Below are positions 10,497 to 19,844 of a DNA stretch of 64,000 bases, piece by piece. The position numbers and the translations under genes were made by a program. The notes beneath the pieces were generated by a model. It worked only from the letters and a program-made list of their open reading frames with translations. It made no database searches and was not told the origin of the DNA. This DNA is from Amaurobius ferox (Eukaryota > Arthropoda > Arachnida > Araneae > Amaurobiidae): positions 52,284,775-52,348,774 of the forward strand of contig OX578146.1 of assembly GCA_951213105.1 (NCBI GenBank). The letters run 5' to 3'. Within the stretch, counting starts at the first letter, position 1. The number at the start of each line of letters is the position of its first letter.

Positions 10497-10735
10497 GAGG
10501 ATGCTGAGACAGCTCGGTGGTTAACGCGCGGGAATTGCACTCTGACGACCCGAGTTTGATTCTCAACTCTGCCCAAACTGTTCCGAGATGTTGGTGGTAG
10601 GGGAAGGAGGGTACGGTCCCTGTCCATGCAACCCCCACTAGGTTTCGGTCTAAATTGCGTGGCACTATTCGACCGTCCAAATATACACCTTACACCTAGG
10701 TCGGAGTCGAAGAAAAAGAAGATATACATAGACAA
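10497..10735 (+). repeat. SINE with tRNA-like head
   Basis: The head holds an A-box-like TCGGTGGTTAACGCGC and a B-box-like GAGTTTGATTC at tRNA-like spacing. The family body follows (GAGATGTTGGTGGTAGGGGA, GGTTTCGGTCTAAATTG) and then a shortened tail (TAGGTCGGAG). No target duplication was identified. Confidence 0.8.
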
Positions 10736-10849
10736 TATACATAAAGTTCCACAGGTACATCAAAATAAAATCTGAGAAGAAAATCAGTGAATGCGCAGTT
10801 ACCTTCCACTTAAATTCGGATATAATTAGACCTAAACCTGTTTGAGTTG

Positions 10850-11095
10850 CGCGGGGTCGGGATAGCCGAGTGATTAAGGCTGTGTCAGTATCTCACGCAG
10901 TTGTCCTGTGTTCGATACTTGACGCCTCCCGAAACTATCCCCTTGTCTACGCGAAGTATGGGCACGATAAACCTTATTAGAAATTAAGTAGTATATCCCC
11001 AAGTCTGGGTTGCTGTCGCCTCTATGAATCATCATTTCTGTGTACCTTTGGGTGAATCGGGTTTTCAAATGAATCCCCAAGTTTGACGCGGCCCT
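10850..11095 (+). repeat. divergent SINE with tRNA-like head
   Basis: The head reads GGGATAGCCGAGTGATTAAG (A box like tRNA-Leu/Ser) and GTCCTGTGTTCGATACTTG (B box). The body has a diverged match to the family (ACGCGAAGTATGGGCACGAT), but the rest differs and the usual tail is not evident. It probably belongs to a sister subfamily. The 3' limit is approximate. Confidence 0.65.
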
Positions 11096-11524
11096 CCCAG
11101 AAATAATTATAGACTAATTCGATCAGCAATTTTGTATCCCCGAGTCCAATTTGGTCCACACAAAGAAATTATACAGCCCGACTCGACACTGTAAATAAAA
11201 GCCATAATAGTTTCAATTTTCGGCTATTTATTACCACTGACTATAATAGTAAACACATCCATTATAAACCCCCCCCCCCGAAAAAAATCATATAAAATCT
11301 TATGAAACTATCACTTTCCTGCATTGCATTGCATATTTTTAAATTGTTATTCTTGTTTTTAACATTTTTATCACATCTTCAAGTACAGTCCATTTTACTA
11401 GCTGTTTACTTCGGCCCAAACCAGACCCACCTGTTTCTCAAATTTAGAGTGTAGACCCTAGAAGCGCGGCCTTGAGGCCACCACCGAGCATATCTCTATA
11501 TCTCTGACTTTAAAACGTGGATAC

Positions 11525-11779
11525 GGGCGCGACAGCCCAGTGGTTAGCGCGTGGGAATTGCACTCGGACGATCCGAGTTCGATTGCCGCCTCTGCTCAAA
11601 TTATCGCCGTGTTCACGCGGAGTACGATTACGTTAAACATGAGGGTCCATAAGTCCTTCCCAGAGGTTGGTGGTAGGAAAAGGATGACACGGTCCCCACT
11701 ATGTTCGGGTTTAAATTTCCACTCCCTAGCCGTCCAAACACTTTCGGGTAGGTCGGATGGTCTGGGTCGAACAACGAAC
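11525..11779 (+). repeat. full-length SINE with tRNA-like head and TSD
   Basis: The 13-bp duplication AAAACGTGGATAC flanks the unit at 11512-11524 and 11780-11792. The head has the A box CCCAGTGGTTAGCGCGTGG and B box GAGTTCGATTGCC. The body has ACGCGGAGTACGATTACG and the tail GGTAGGTCGGATGGTCTGGG followed by (GAACAAC)-type repeats. This shows that the family body can carry a tRNA head. Confidence 0.92.
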
Positions 11780-11792
11780 AAAACGTGGATAC

Positions 11793-14639
11793 CTCGCTGT
11801 GTACAATCCTATTGATTTACCTTGATTAATTAAAAAAATATCATCATTTTATACTGACATATCTTTTTGGAGAACAAAAGCATTTTTACCACATATCTAC
11901 AATTAAATTATATGTTTATTGATAATGGATTTTTCATATCTTGTTAGGCGCTCGCAAAACTTTTTTCACGATCCAGATGTGATTTTCAAAATTACCTTTT
12001 CCACCCGCACTAATTAGTGTCCGAAAATTAGATCATCATACTTATTATAACTCTGCCTTAAGTATTATATCTGAGGGGGGGGATTATTATTTTTTTTAAA
12101 TACATAATTTCAAAATCGAACATAATATGCATATGCAAAGTCATGGAGACAATGAATTAGTACTCGTGTTTTCGAATGCGGCCTGCAACACTGTACTAAT
12201 GTCACATAAAGGCGATTTAGGGAATTTCGGAGCTCCAATACATTCGGAGCTCCAAGTCTGCAATATGGGCCCCACACTTTTATATTTCAACGTGAAATTC
12301 AACCTGTTTCTACTAATATTTAAGCACAAAGGTCATGACGGGCCCCCTTCCAAGTTTGGGGCCCACTGATACTGCGGGTGTTGCGGGACCTTAAATTTAT
12401 AACGGCGTACAAAGCAGTACCGCTATATTTTTGCAACCGTATAAATCTGCATAAAAACTGATAGCTTGACAGCATATCTGAGTGTTGATTCCATAAATCT
12501 GTTTACTTGTTTATAACGCTGAAGTTTCCAAGAGCCAATCTCTATAAATTGGTTCCTTGTTTGATGTCTCGAGAGGCAACCTACCCGAACACCCGATAAA
12601 CAAAAAAGCGATTTGTATATAACAGAGTCAGATTGGAATATGCTAAAGGGGAAATGCAATTAAGAATACTACACCACACCAGTAAACAGAGAAATAATTT
12701 GTATGAAAAAGTGAAGTGTCGGCACTTGAGAGTTTGGGATGCCAATTTTATAAATGCCAAAAGTTTCAAGTGCCCAAAAAGGTCAAATCCTCGCATTGTG
12801 GGGCCATTCGAAGCACATCTCAACTTCCTGTCTCTACTTTCATCTTTACTTTCGTTTTGTCTACCGCCAAAGTTGGAACATCACAGAGCCTTAACAGAAG
12901 CTGTACAAGACCAATTAAATACGGTAAGATGTGTTTTATAATAATTGTAATTAATAACATTTTTAAAAGTTTAAAATATATGATTTATTATAATTGAAAT
13001 TAATGACATAACCAGATTGTTTTATTGTTGAAAGGTTGAACGCTATTTTTTAAGACTCTTCACGATTTTCTATTATTTGTAATTTCGTTTATATATATAT
13101 ATCATTTCGTTTTAATATTTTTAAAAGTGTCATTATAAATGTTGTTACAAAACAGATAAATTTAAGAAACATTTATTTTGATAAGAATGCATTATACATT
13201 TTGTACATATATTGTAAATACGATATATATAGGATATTATAATTCGTTTTATATTGTAAATACAATATATTCAGTGTTGCCCACAGAATTTTTGTGCGTC
13301 TATGCAGCAAATGCTCAAGCCTCTACCATAAAAATAATTGAGTCGGTATTCTAAGAAAATATTTAAAAATATGATAATCACTTGATCGTTCAGTAAATCA
13401 ACAATTTTCTTTAGTTATAAATTTGCTGTACATTTCGTTGACACATTTTATTATGTTTTATTAATAAATTATAATTATTTTATTTTTCAAATAGAATAAT
13501 TATTTCTTGTTTAAACAAAAGTAATAAAATACATTATTTTTGTTTTACGTCAGAAACCGATTGATAGCTTTATATTTTCTGTTTTATGGTATTTTATTAA
13601 TGTTGGTTTTTATTCCCAAATATAAATATATTTTATTTTTAAAAAGTTGGTTATTATAATTTTTTTACTTATGAATAAAATGCATTTATTGTATTTTAAA
13701 AAATAGTAAGAATTAATTAGAAAAATAAGTTTGCTGTTGAGCTAAGGGAAAGCAGTGGCATAACAATATATTAAAATATGCTTCCATATCAACGTAAATT
13801 TTATCATTGAATATTTTTAATAAAGTTCATGTTTCTAACTCTAATTTAATAGTTTTTAGAACTAACTTAATAGTTTTTAGAAATAATGTTTAATTAAGTA
13901 AATTATTTTTTAATTGATTATAATTATTTAAAACTAGCACTTTTAAATTGGAATTTTTGTTGTTACTTTTATATAAATATTGTTTTATAAATGATGTTAT
14001 TGATTTTATTATCTTTGAACAATTTTACAAATGAGTTCTATAAATAAAATTTCTAGAAATAAGTATTTTGCCAATTCAAATGTGATTAAAAAACACATAT
14101 TTACTTGTACTATTTTTATAATTTAATATTTCGTATATTTGTGTGTGTGGAGAGGGGGGGGACGGTTTAAAATAAACCATTGTTATCAGATGTGTAAATA
14201 TTGTTCAATTAATTTGCTTTTGAAATAATTTTTAATGATTTGCAATAAAACTTACTATTTTGCTTAATAACATGGTACCATTTTATAAAATCCCTTTGCT
14301 TTTAAAATTTATTTTGTGTCAGTTTTATGTACATGTTACTAACTCTAGAAACATAATATATTTTAGAAATAATGTTTACTCAATCAAATAGAAATTAATT
14401 TTAAATTGATTACAATTGTTTTAAAAATAGCACCTTTAAATTGAAATTTTGATTATTCTTTTAAAATATATATTTTATACATAATATATTTATAAAATCT
14501 ATTATATTTTATGAATAATGTTTTATAATTTTATTATTTAAGCAATTTTAAAAAATAAATCTATAAATAAATTTATAAAATTAAGGACTTTTGTTAATTA
14601 CATATTTCAAATGGGATTCTTCTAAAAATATATTTCAGT

Positions 14640-14670
<31 letters not shown>

Positions 14671-14872
14671 GGGTTAGAAATATATATAAAACTTGCTTTT
14701 GAAATAAAAAAGAAATGAAAATTGCTTTTGAAATAATTCTGATTTTCAATAAAACTGATTTTTATTATATTTAACCAATTTTAAAAATCAAATCTATAAA
14801 TAATATTTACAAAATTAAGAATTTTGTTATTTACATATTTTAAACGTCATTCTTAAAATATTTATGAAATAA
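11793..14872. other. AT-rich non-coding stretch
   Basis: A weakly GC-richer patch at about 12.1-12.9 kb has overlapping short frames on both strands, but no recognisable domain or splice structure. From 12.95 kb the sequence is extremely AT-rich. A (TG)n(G)n tract lies at 14636-14673. Confidence 0.45.
14636..14673. repeat. (TG)n followed by poly-G
   Basis: About seven TG repeats run directly into roughly twenty G residues. A weaker version of the same transition occurs near 14141-14161, and another lies at 35071-35101. Confidence 0.9.
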
Positions 14873-14927
14873 TAAATGCAACAAATCCTGGTTCTAAATA
14901 AATTAGAACCAGGATTTGTTGCATTTA
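14873..14927. repeat. perfect 25-bp hairpin
   Basis: TAAATGCAACAAATCCTGG and the following TTCTAA are repeated exactly in reverse complement around a 5-nt loop (ATAAA). The stem has no mismatches. It could fold as a small RNA hairpin or be a tiny fold-back repeat. Confidence 0.85.
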
Positions 14928-15001
14928 ATAACTTAGCATTTTCTACATTTAACTTAGTATTTCCTATATCTGACTAACATATATAAAATCATTGAAGCAT
15001 G

Positions 15002-15394
15002 TTGTTGTTGTTGAGACCCAGACCGTCCGACCTACCAGAAAGGTGTAAGGTAACTAACTGTATGGACGGCCGGGAAGTGCCACCCAATTTAGACCGGAAC
15101 CCAGTGGGGGAGGCATCCACAGGGACCGTACCCTCCTTCCCCTAGCACCAACCTCTCGGAAGGACTTACGGACCCACATGTTTAACGTGATCGTACTCCG
15201 CATGAACACGGCGGCATTTGTGGTAGCGTGCAAATCTAGCGCGCAAACCACGGGGATACCGCACCCGAGATGGCCAACAGCACGCGGTGTTCCGAGGTGG
15301 TCACCCACCAAGTACTAACCGCGCCCGATGCTGCTTGACTTCGGTGATCTAACGAGAACCGGTGTTTTCAGCACGGTACGGCCGTTGGCCTTTC
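15002..15394 (-). repeat. full-length SINE with 5S rRNA head, second copy
   Basis: Nearly identical to the copy at 1705-2092: 5S head, the same body, and the (AAC)n end. It is flanked by ATTGAAGCATG at 14991-15001 and 15395-15405. Two short tail-only units follow, each bounded by the same 11-bp sequence. Confidence 0.93.
15272..15390 (-). rRNA. 5S rRNA-like head of SINE (not a functional 5S gene)
   Basis: A 119-nt minus-strand 5S-like sequence with the same start (GGCCAACGGCCGTACCG), internal AAGCAGCATCGGGCGCGG and 3' end as the copy at 1971-2089. It is part of a retroposed SINE. Confidence 0.87.
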
Positions 15395-15405
15395 ATTGAA
15401 GCATG

Positions 15406-15466
15406 TCGAAAACCCAGAACGACCGGCTCGTCCGAAGACTTGAGCAGCAAATTGGGCGTTCGATTC
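15406..15466 (-). repeat. 61-nt SINE-tail mini-retroposon
   Basis: Lies between the second and third copies of ATTGAAGCATG. It carries GACCGGCTCGTCCGAAGACT and AACCCAGAACGACCGG, the tail hairpin shared with the SINEs, in minus orientation. Confidence 0.78.
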
Positions 15467-15477
15467 ATTGAAGCATG

Positions 15478-15539
15478 TTGAAGACCCAGACCGTCCGACT
15501 CGTCCAAAGGACTAAGAGCAGCTATTTGGACGGCCGGAC
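15478..15539 (-). repeat. 62-nt SINE-tail mini-retroposon
   Basis: Lies between the third (15467-15477) and fourth (15540-15550) copies of ATTGAAGCATG. It contains GACCCAGACCGTCCGACTCG, identical in its first part to the minus-strand start of the full SINEs, and a complementary GGACGGCCGG end. Confidence 0.78.
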
Positions 15540-15550
15540 ATTGAAGCATG

Positions 15551-16952
15551 TGTAATTGTTAAATTAATTTGCTTAATAAAGTTTTACTGATTTTCAAAAA
15601 TATTTTATTATTTTTCTCAATTACATTTGGTGTAATTTCTTAAAATGCTTTTGATTTTCAAGTTTGTTTTGGTTCAATTTTGTCCACATTCATAACACTA
15701 GACTAGACATGTGGGTTTTTCTGGAAAATTTACAAATGAAAATTTTGAACTTAGTCTTAAATATTGCATTTAAGCTAGACGAATATGTCCAGTAATTTTT
15801 TAAAAGCATTTGTAGCTTACATTAGAGCTACGGTCATATATATCTATTAAATGATATGGTTAAAAAAAAGGGTTCAAATTTAGAAATATATAAACATTTT
15901 TGCACAAAACTCTAATACATATATATTAAAGTCAGCAGCTACAATTTCATATTTTCAGTAAATACCTGTGCTTTAGAAAAGTTATAAAATAATTATATTT
16001 CATCTATAATAATAGGAAAAATATTTTTGTAAATCATAAATTTAAAACAATGCACACACACACAAAAAAAGAATAATAAATTGAAAATAAATAAAAAAAA
16101 TTGCTAAGCCTTTTATGAATCAAATAATTTACTGTTTATTACATTTGTATACATTATCCAATGCAAACTGTCATATACTCATTGTCTTTAAGGAAGTTTT
16201 ATTCTCACAATCAGCAGTTTTATTTATTGTCATATTAAAGTATTACAAGAAAACGTAAAAACTACTTATAATTTAAAAATAAATAATTAAATATTAACAA
16301 TGTTCAAAAAATGCCTACTGACCAATTTTGGAAAAAAATATGGTGGGTTTTTTTTAAACCTAAATCCATGGTTTGAACAAACACAAAAAACATGGTTTAG
16401 ACCAATGGGGTTTTATTCAGCCAACCCTGTTGCTAATAATTGAAAGGAAAATCTGAAAGACTTCTGTTTATGCCTTATAATATGTAAATTAGTCAAGCGT
16501 GAGCCTTGAATCTACCACTGTTTTGAGTGTTAACTACTTTACCACTACTACTAAGTAATTGAAAAATAAATTATTTAGTTTATTAGAGGTATAATAAATA
16601 TATTATTAAATATATAAAAGAAAATAATTTAAAAATACATATAATTGAACTATGTTCTTTAAATAATTCCTATATATAATAAAAAATACATCTTTACAAT
16701 TGGTACCATAAGATAAGAGACAATTTGGTGGATATTGAGTTAAGCATATATTTAATGCTGTTAAAGTATTTCTTTTCAGCCAAATCACTTGCACAAATAT
16801 TCCATATTTACTATATTATCAGAAATTTTACAGGAATAATTGCTGAAAGAATAGGCTTCTAAAAATATTACCTGCTGTTGTATCAGAATGAGTAAAATGT
16901 CACTTGTTCCCTTCTAGTTCTTGTCTATTATTTTTCTTTAAAATCAAGCATC
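15551..16952. other. AT-rich non-coding stretch
   Basis: Very AT-rich with no coding or repeat signal that I can support. Confidence 0.5.
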
Positions 16953-16957
16953 ATTCC

Positions 16958-17987
16958 TGTCCCAAGGCAAATTTGGGACATTGCAAATTATGGCGGAGTG
17001 TAACCTATAAAGACGGTCCCTGTACTTCTCCGGTAATGCATATACACTTCCCTAAGAAAACACCTGCAAAAGGATGAGCAAGCCATGTTTCTGGGAAATG
17101 TGGACAACGATTCCCCAGTTACAAAGGGGCGCAGCAGGGCGCTCTTGGGGAGAGCTGACCCTTGTCCGGTTCGGGTACACGTGCACGCAAGGTCGTGAGA
17201 ACCCGCGGTCCACCTGCCAGATATTAATTCTGGGGTGGTCGCCATCCTCCTGTCAGCACAGCACCCAATAGCCGGACATTTTTGGGATATATCCAATGAA
17301 GATACCAGGGGCTTTGATTGGGGGGACCAATAACAAACCTGGGGCTTAATTGTGTAGGAGGAGACATTTTTCCGGTGATCGAGAGAGTTTGAGAATTTTC
17401 AGAAAGAACGGGAATTGAGTTTAAGATTGCAGACAGAACGGAGAATTGGTTTGTGTGCTCGAGAGAGAAGAGTCTCTCAAAAATTACGGCTGCAGCGATG
17501 TCCGGCGATTCCTCCACCGAAGTGCCCCGTACCCAGTGTCACATCCAACGATATTCGAAGGTATGAAATGCATGTATCACATATCTAGTCTGTTGACACA
17601 GTTTTAATTAACGTCTTACTCTCTCGACATCTTGTTAAATCCACACTTGAGTAAATGGTAGGGACGAATTTCATGGCAAACATAAATGAAGATTTTAATT
17701 ACATACATTCTTTAAGTATTCTTGATTTTTGAAAATGTCAATGGAGAGTCATCGTAATTTGTTAAGAATGTTAATTGAACCAATCAAATATGTTTTTATT
17801 ATTATTATTTTTTAATTTCATGTTTATCAAATAAAACACATTGTTATTATTTTATATCATGTCCGTTGTCCTCATTTGCCACTAATTTAATTCCATGTAT
17901 TTTTGTTCGACACGGCCAATGTCGGAGATGAGAAACTATACTAATTTATGCGTTCTAACAGGACGTGTGGTGAAAACCCACATAACA
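16958..17987 (+). repeat. 5' LTR of element 1
   Basis: A 1030-bp LTR beginning TGTCCC and ending CATAACA. The first 23 nt form an inverted repeat (TGTCCCAA-7 nt-TTGGGACA). The first ~600 bp are GC-richer than the rest. The ORFs reported on both strands inside it are repeated in the 3' LTR and look like shadows. Confidence 0.94.
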
Positions 17988-17991
17988 AAAA

Positions 17992-18015
17992 TGGTTCCGA
18001 TGACCAGGATTCGAA
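17992..18015 (+). other. tRNA primer-binding site of element 1
   Basis: Starts four bases after the 5' LTR with TGGTTCCGATGACCAGGA and continues to a TTCGAA box. Its complement ends in CCA and includes a T-loop-like TTCGAAT, as expected for a tRNA 3' end. The tRNA identity is not assigned. Confidence 0.8.
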
Positions 18016-18617
18016 ATAAAAATAATTGTTAAAATAACGAAAAATTTTTTTTTGTGAATAAATTAAAATTAATGTGCGCGATAGGAAAATTTAAAATAAA
18101 ATTAACTTAAAATAAAATAAAATGAACTTAAAATAAAATAAAATTAACTTAAAATAAAATTTAAAATAAAATTAACTTGAATTAAAATAAAATTGTCTTG
18201 AAATAAATTTAAAATAAAAAACTTAAACTTTAAAAGTAAACTTAACGTAAGGAAATGAGGACATTTAAGAAAATAGATGTTGTCACAAGTGTTATGCCAT
18301 ATGTATATGAAATGTGTATTTAAGAAATATTGTGTATATTTAAGAAAAAGAATTATAGGATTTAAATATATTGAGTTAGGGGAGAAAAATTGGAGAAAAT
18401 AATAATGGATGGTAATATTCTTTTGGGAGCTAAATTTTTGGGAGATAAGAATTGCGTAGGAGTATGATTTTATGTTTAAGATTTCTGAGTATAAATAATT
18501 GTATTTTATGTTGCATGAAAAGTGTTGTATTTATGTAAACGCGCATTGTTCGTAGGGATAGAAATTTTGGATTAGAAAATTAAAGGAAAAACTTAACAAT
18601 TTTTTTGTTTTTTAAAA
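18016..18617 (+). other. AT-rich leader of element 1
   Basis: The leader between PBS and gag contains irregular tandem AAAATAAAATTAACTT repeats (about 18090-18240). No ORF of note is present. Confidence 0.6.
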
Positions 18618-19844
18618 ATGACAGAAAGGGGTGATATGACGGTAACGCCTACAAGTAGGATTCCGGGGATTATTTCCTTGTTAGGAGAACTGAGCGGAAG
18701 CGACGAAAATGAGACCTCCATATTTTTCGAACAGATGGAATCTTTAAGTGACCTAACAAATTGGAACGATTTAGAGAAGCTAACAATTGTTAAATCCCGT
18801 CTGCGCGGAAACGCAAGAAAATTCTACATCAGCTCAAAGGATCTGCGTAGCGAAACATCTTTCGACATTTTCAAGCAAAAATTCCTAGATTTTTTCACAT
18901 CCGAACCTAATGTCACTACAAATCAAATTCTTTTTTCAACTGCTAAACAAACTAAGGGAGAAAATATTAAAGAATTAGCACATAGAATTACAACATTAAC
19001 TTTAAACTACGTGGGTGAAACACAACTTAATGAACACACACACGCAATTATGGACAAACTCAGCCTAAGTAAATTTTTGGAGGCAGTTGAGCCCGAATAT
19101 CGGAAAGAAATTATGAAAAATGACCCAAAAAGCTTTAAGGATGCGGTAAAAATTGCCCAAAATTTAGAAGCGGCCAATCTGACAACAACAGTTGAATTAA
19201 ATAACATATCTCAGTACAGTGATATTCAAACATTTAAAAAGGAACAACAACAGTTTAATTCTAATTTACTGGAAAAAATAACAGAAGAAATAAATCATCT
19301 TAAAATTAGAGAAAAAAAAAATGATTATCAGATAACGAACACATATTCATGCGATTTTTGTGGTAAATTTGGACACTTTATGCAGGATTGCTGGCATTAT
19401 ATTAGAGAGAGAAATAATCAAGCGCACATATCATTACAGACTATTCGGAAACCAACAGAACATTATGCACGGAGAAAGTTTTCCCCCACCCGTCACCAAC
19501 AAGATTATGCGGAGAGGTTTCCCAATACGACATACAATGTACCCCCAGGTCGATTTTACCCCTCATATACCCAAGACGTTAGGGGAGGAAAGCGTACGTA
19601 TGTGGACGATAGAAATGTTAATGAAGGAAGAACAGCGAACCAGAAATATACATATAGGAACGATGAACGGAATTTTGAAGTTCCGCGTTACAAAAATGAT
19701 TTTCAGAGACAAAACCAAGGTAAATTTAAATATATGGATAGCTCGGACAGATACGCCAATGACAGGAATGATTTTGGACAGAAAACAAATTTTAACAGAA
19801 CTGATTTTAGGCGAAATGCAAATTTTAACAGAAATTTAAACTAG
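18618..19844 (+). CDS. gag: Gag polyprotein of LTR element 1
   Basis: A 408-residue ORF begins at an ATG with A at -3 (AAAAATGAC). The N-terminal half (about residues 20-200) has the helical capsid-like layout of Ty3/gypsy Gag, with FFEQME, LRGNARKFY and DIFKQKFLDFF. A CCHC zinc knuckle follows at about residues 245-258 (CDFCGKFGHFMQDC: C-X2-C-X4-H-X4-C). The C-terminal ~140 residues are rich in Arg, Asn and Tyr, as in nucleocapsid tails. The frame ends at TAG 19842-19844, directly after a slippery heptamer. Gag would package the element's RNA. The ORF is intact, unlike the rest of the coding region expected for an autonomous element. The overlapping frame at 19360-19839 is a shadow. Confidence 0.88.
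   Translation: MTERGDMTVTPTSRIPGIISLLGELSGSDENETSIFFEQMESLSDLTNWNDLEKLTIVKSRLRGNARKFYISSKDLRSETSFDIFKQKFLDFFTSEPNVTTNQILFSTAKQTKGENIKELAHRITTLTLNYVGETQLNEHTHAIMDKLSLSKFLEAVEPEYRKEIMKNDPKSFKDAVKIAQNLEAANLTTTVELNNISQYSDIQTFKKEQQQFNSNLLEKITEEINHLKIREKKNDYQITNTYSCDFCGKFGHFMQDCWHYIRERNNQAHISLQTIRKPTEHYARRKFSPTRHQQDYAERFPNTTYNVPPGRFYPSYTQDVRGGKRTYVDDRNVNEGRTANQKYTYRNDERNFEVPRYKNDFQRQNQGKFKYMDSSDRYANDRNDFGQKTNFNRTDFRRNANFNRNLN
19832..19841 (+). promoter_or_regulatory. programmed -1 ribosomal frameshift site
   Basis: In the gag frame the last codons read AAT TTA AAC TAG. They contain T_TTA_AAC (19835-19841), a canonical X_XXY_YYZ heptamer, overlapping A_AAT_TTA (19832-19838). A shift back by one base moves the ribosome into a frame that stays open from 19841 to 21274. 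The stop codon immediately follows the heptamer. Confidence 0.88.

Noticed and set aside
10850..10920. Functional tRNA gene
   Set aside because: A and B boxes are present but the sequence does not close into a cloverleaf with an acceptor stem and continues into a SINE body.
12127..12997. Overlapping short ORFs on both strands
   Set aside because: No domain, splice structure or codon pattern favours any one frame.
16988..17517. ORFs of 65-102 residues on both strands, repeated at 24965-25455
   Set aside because: They are inside the LTRs of element 1; overlapping frames on both strands and no recognisable motif.
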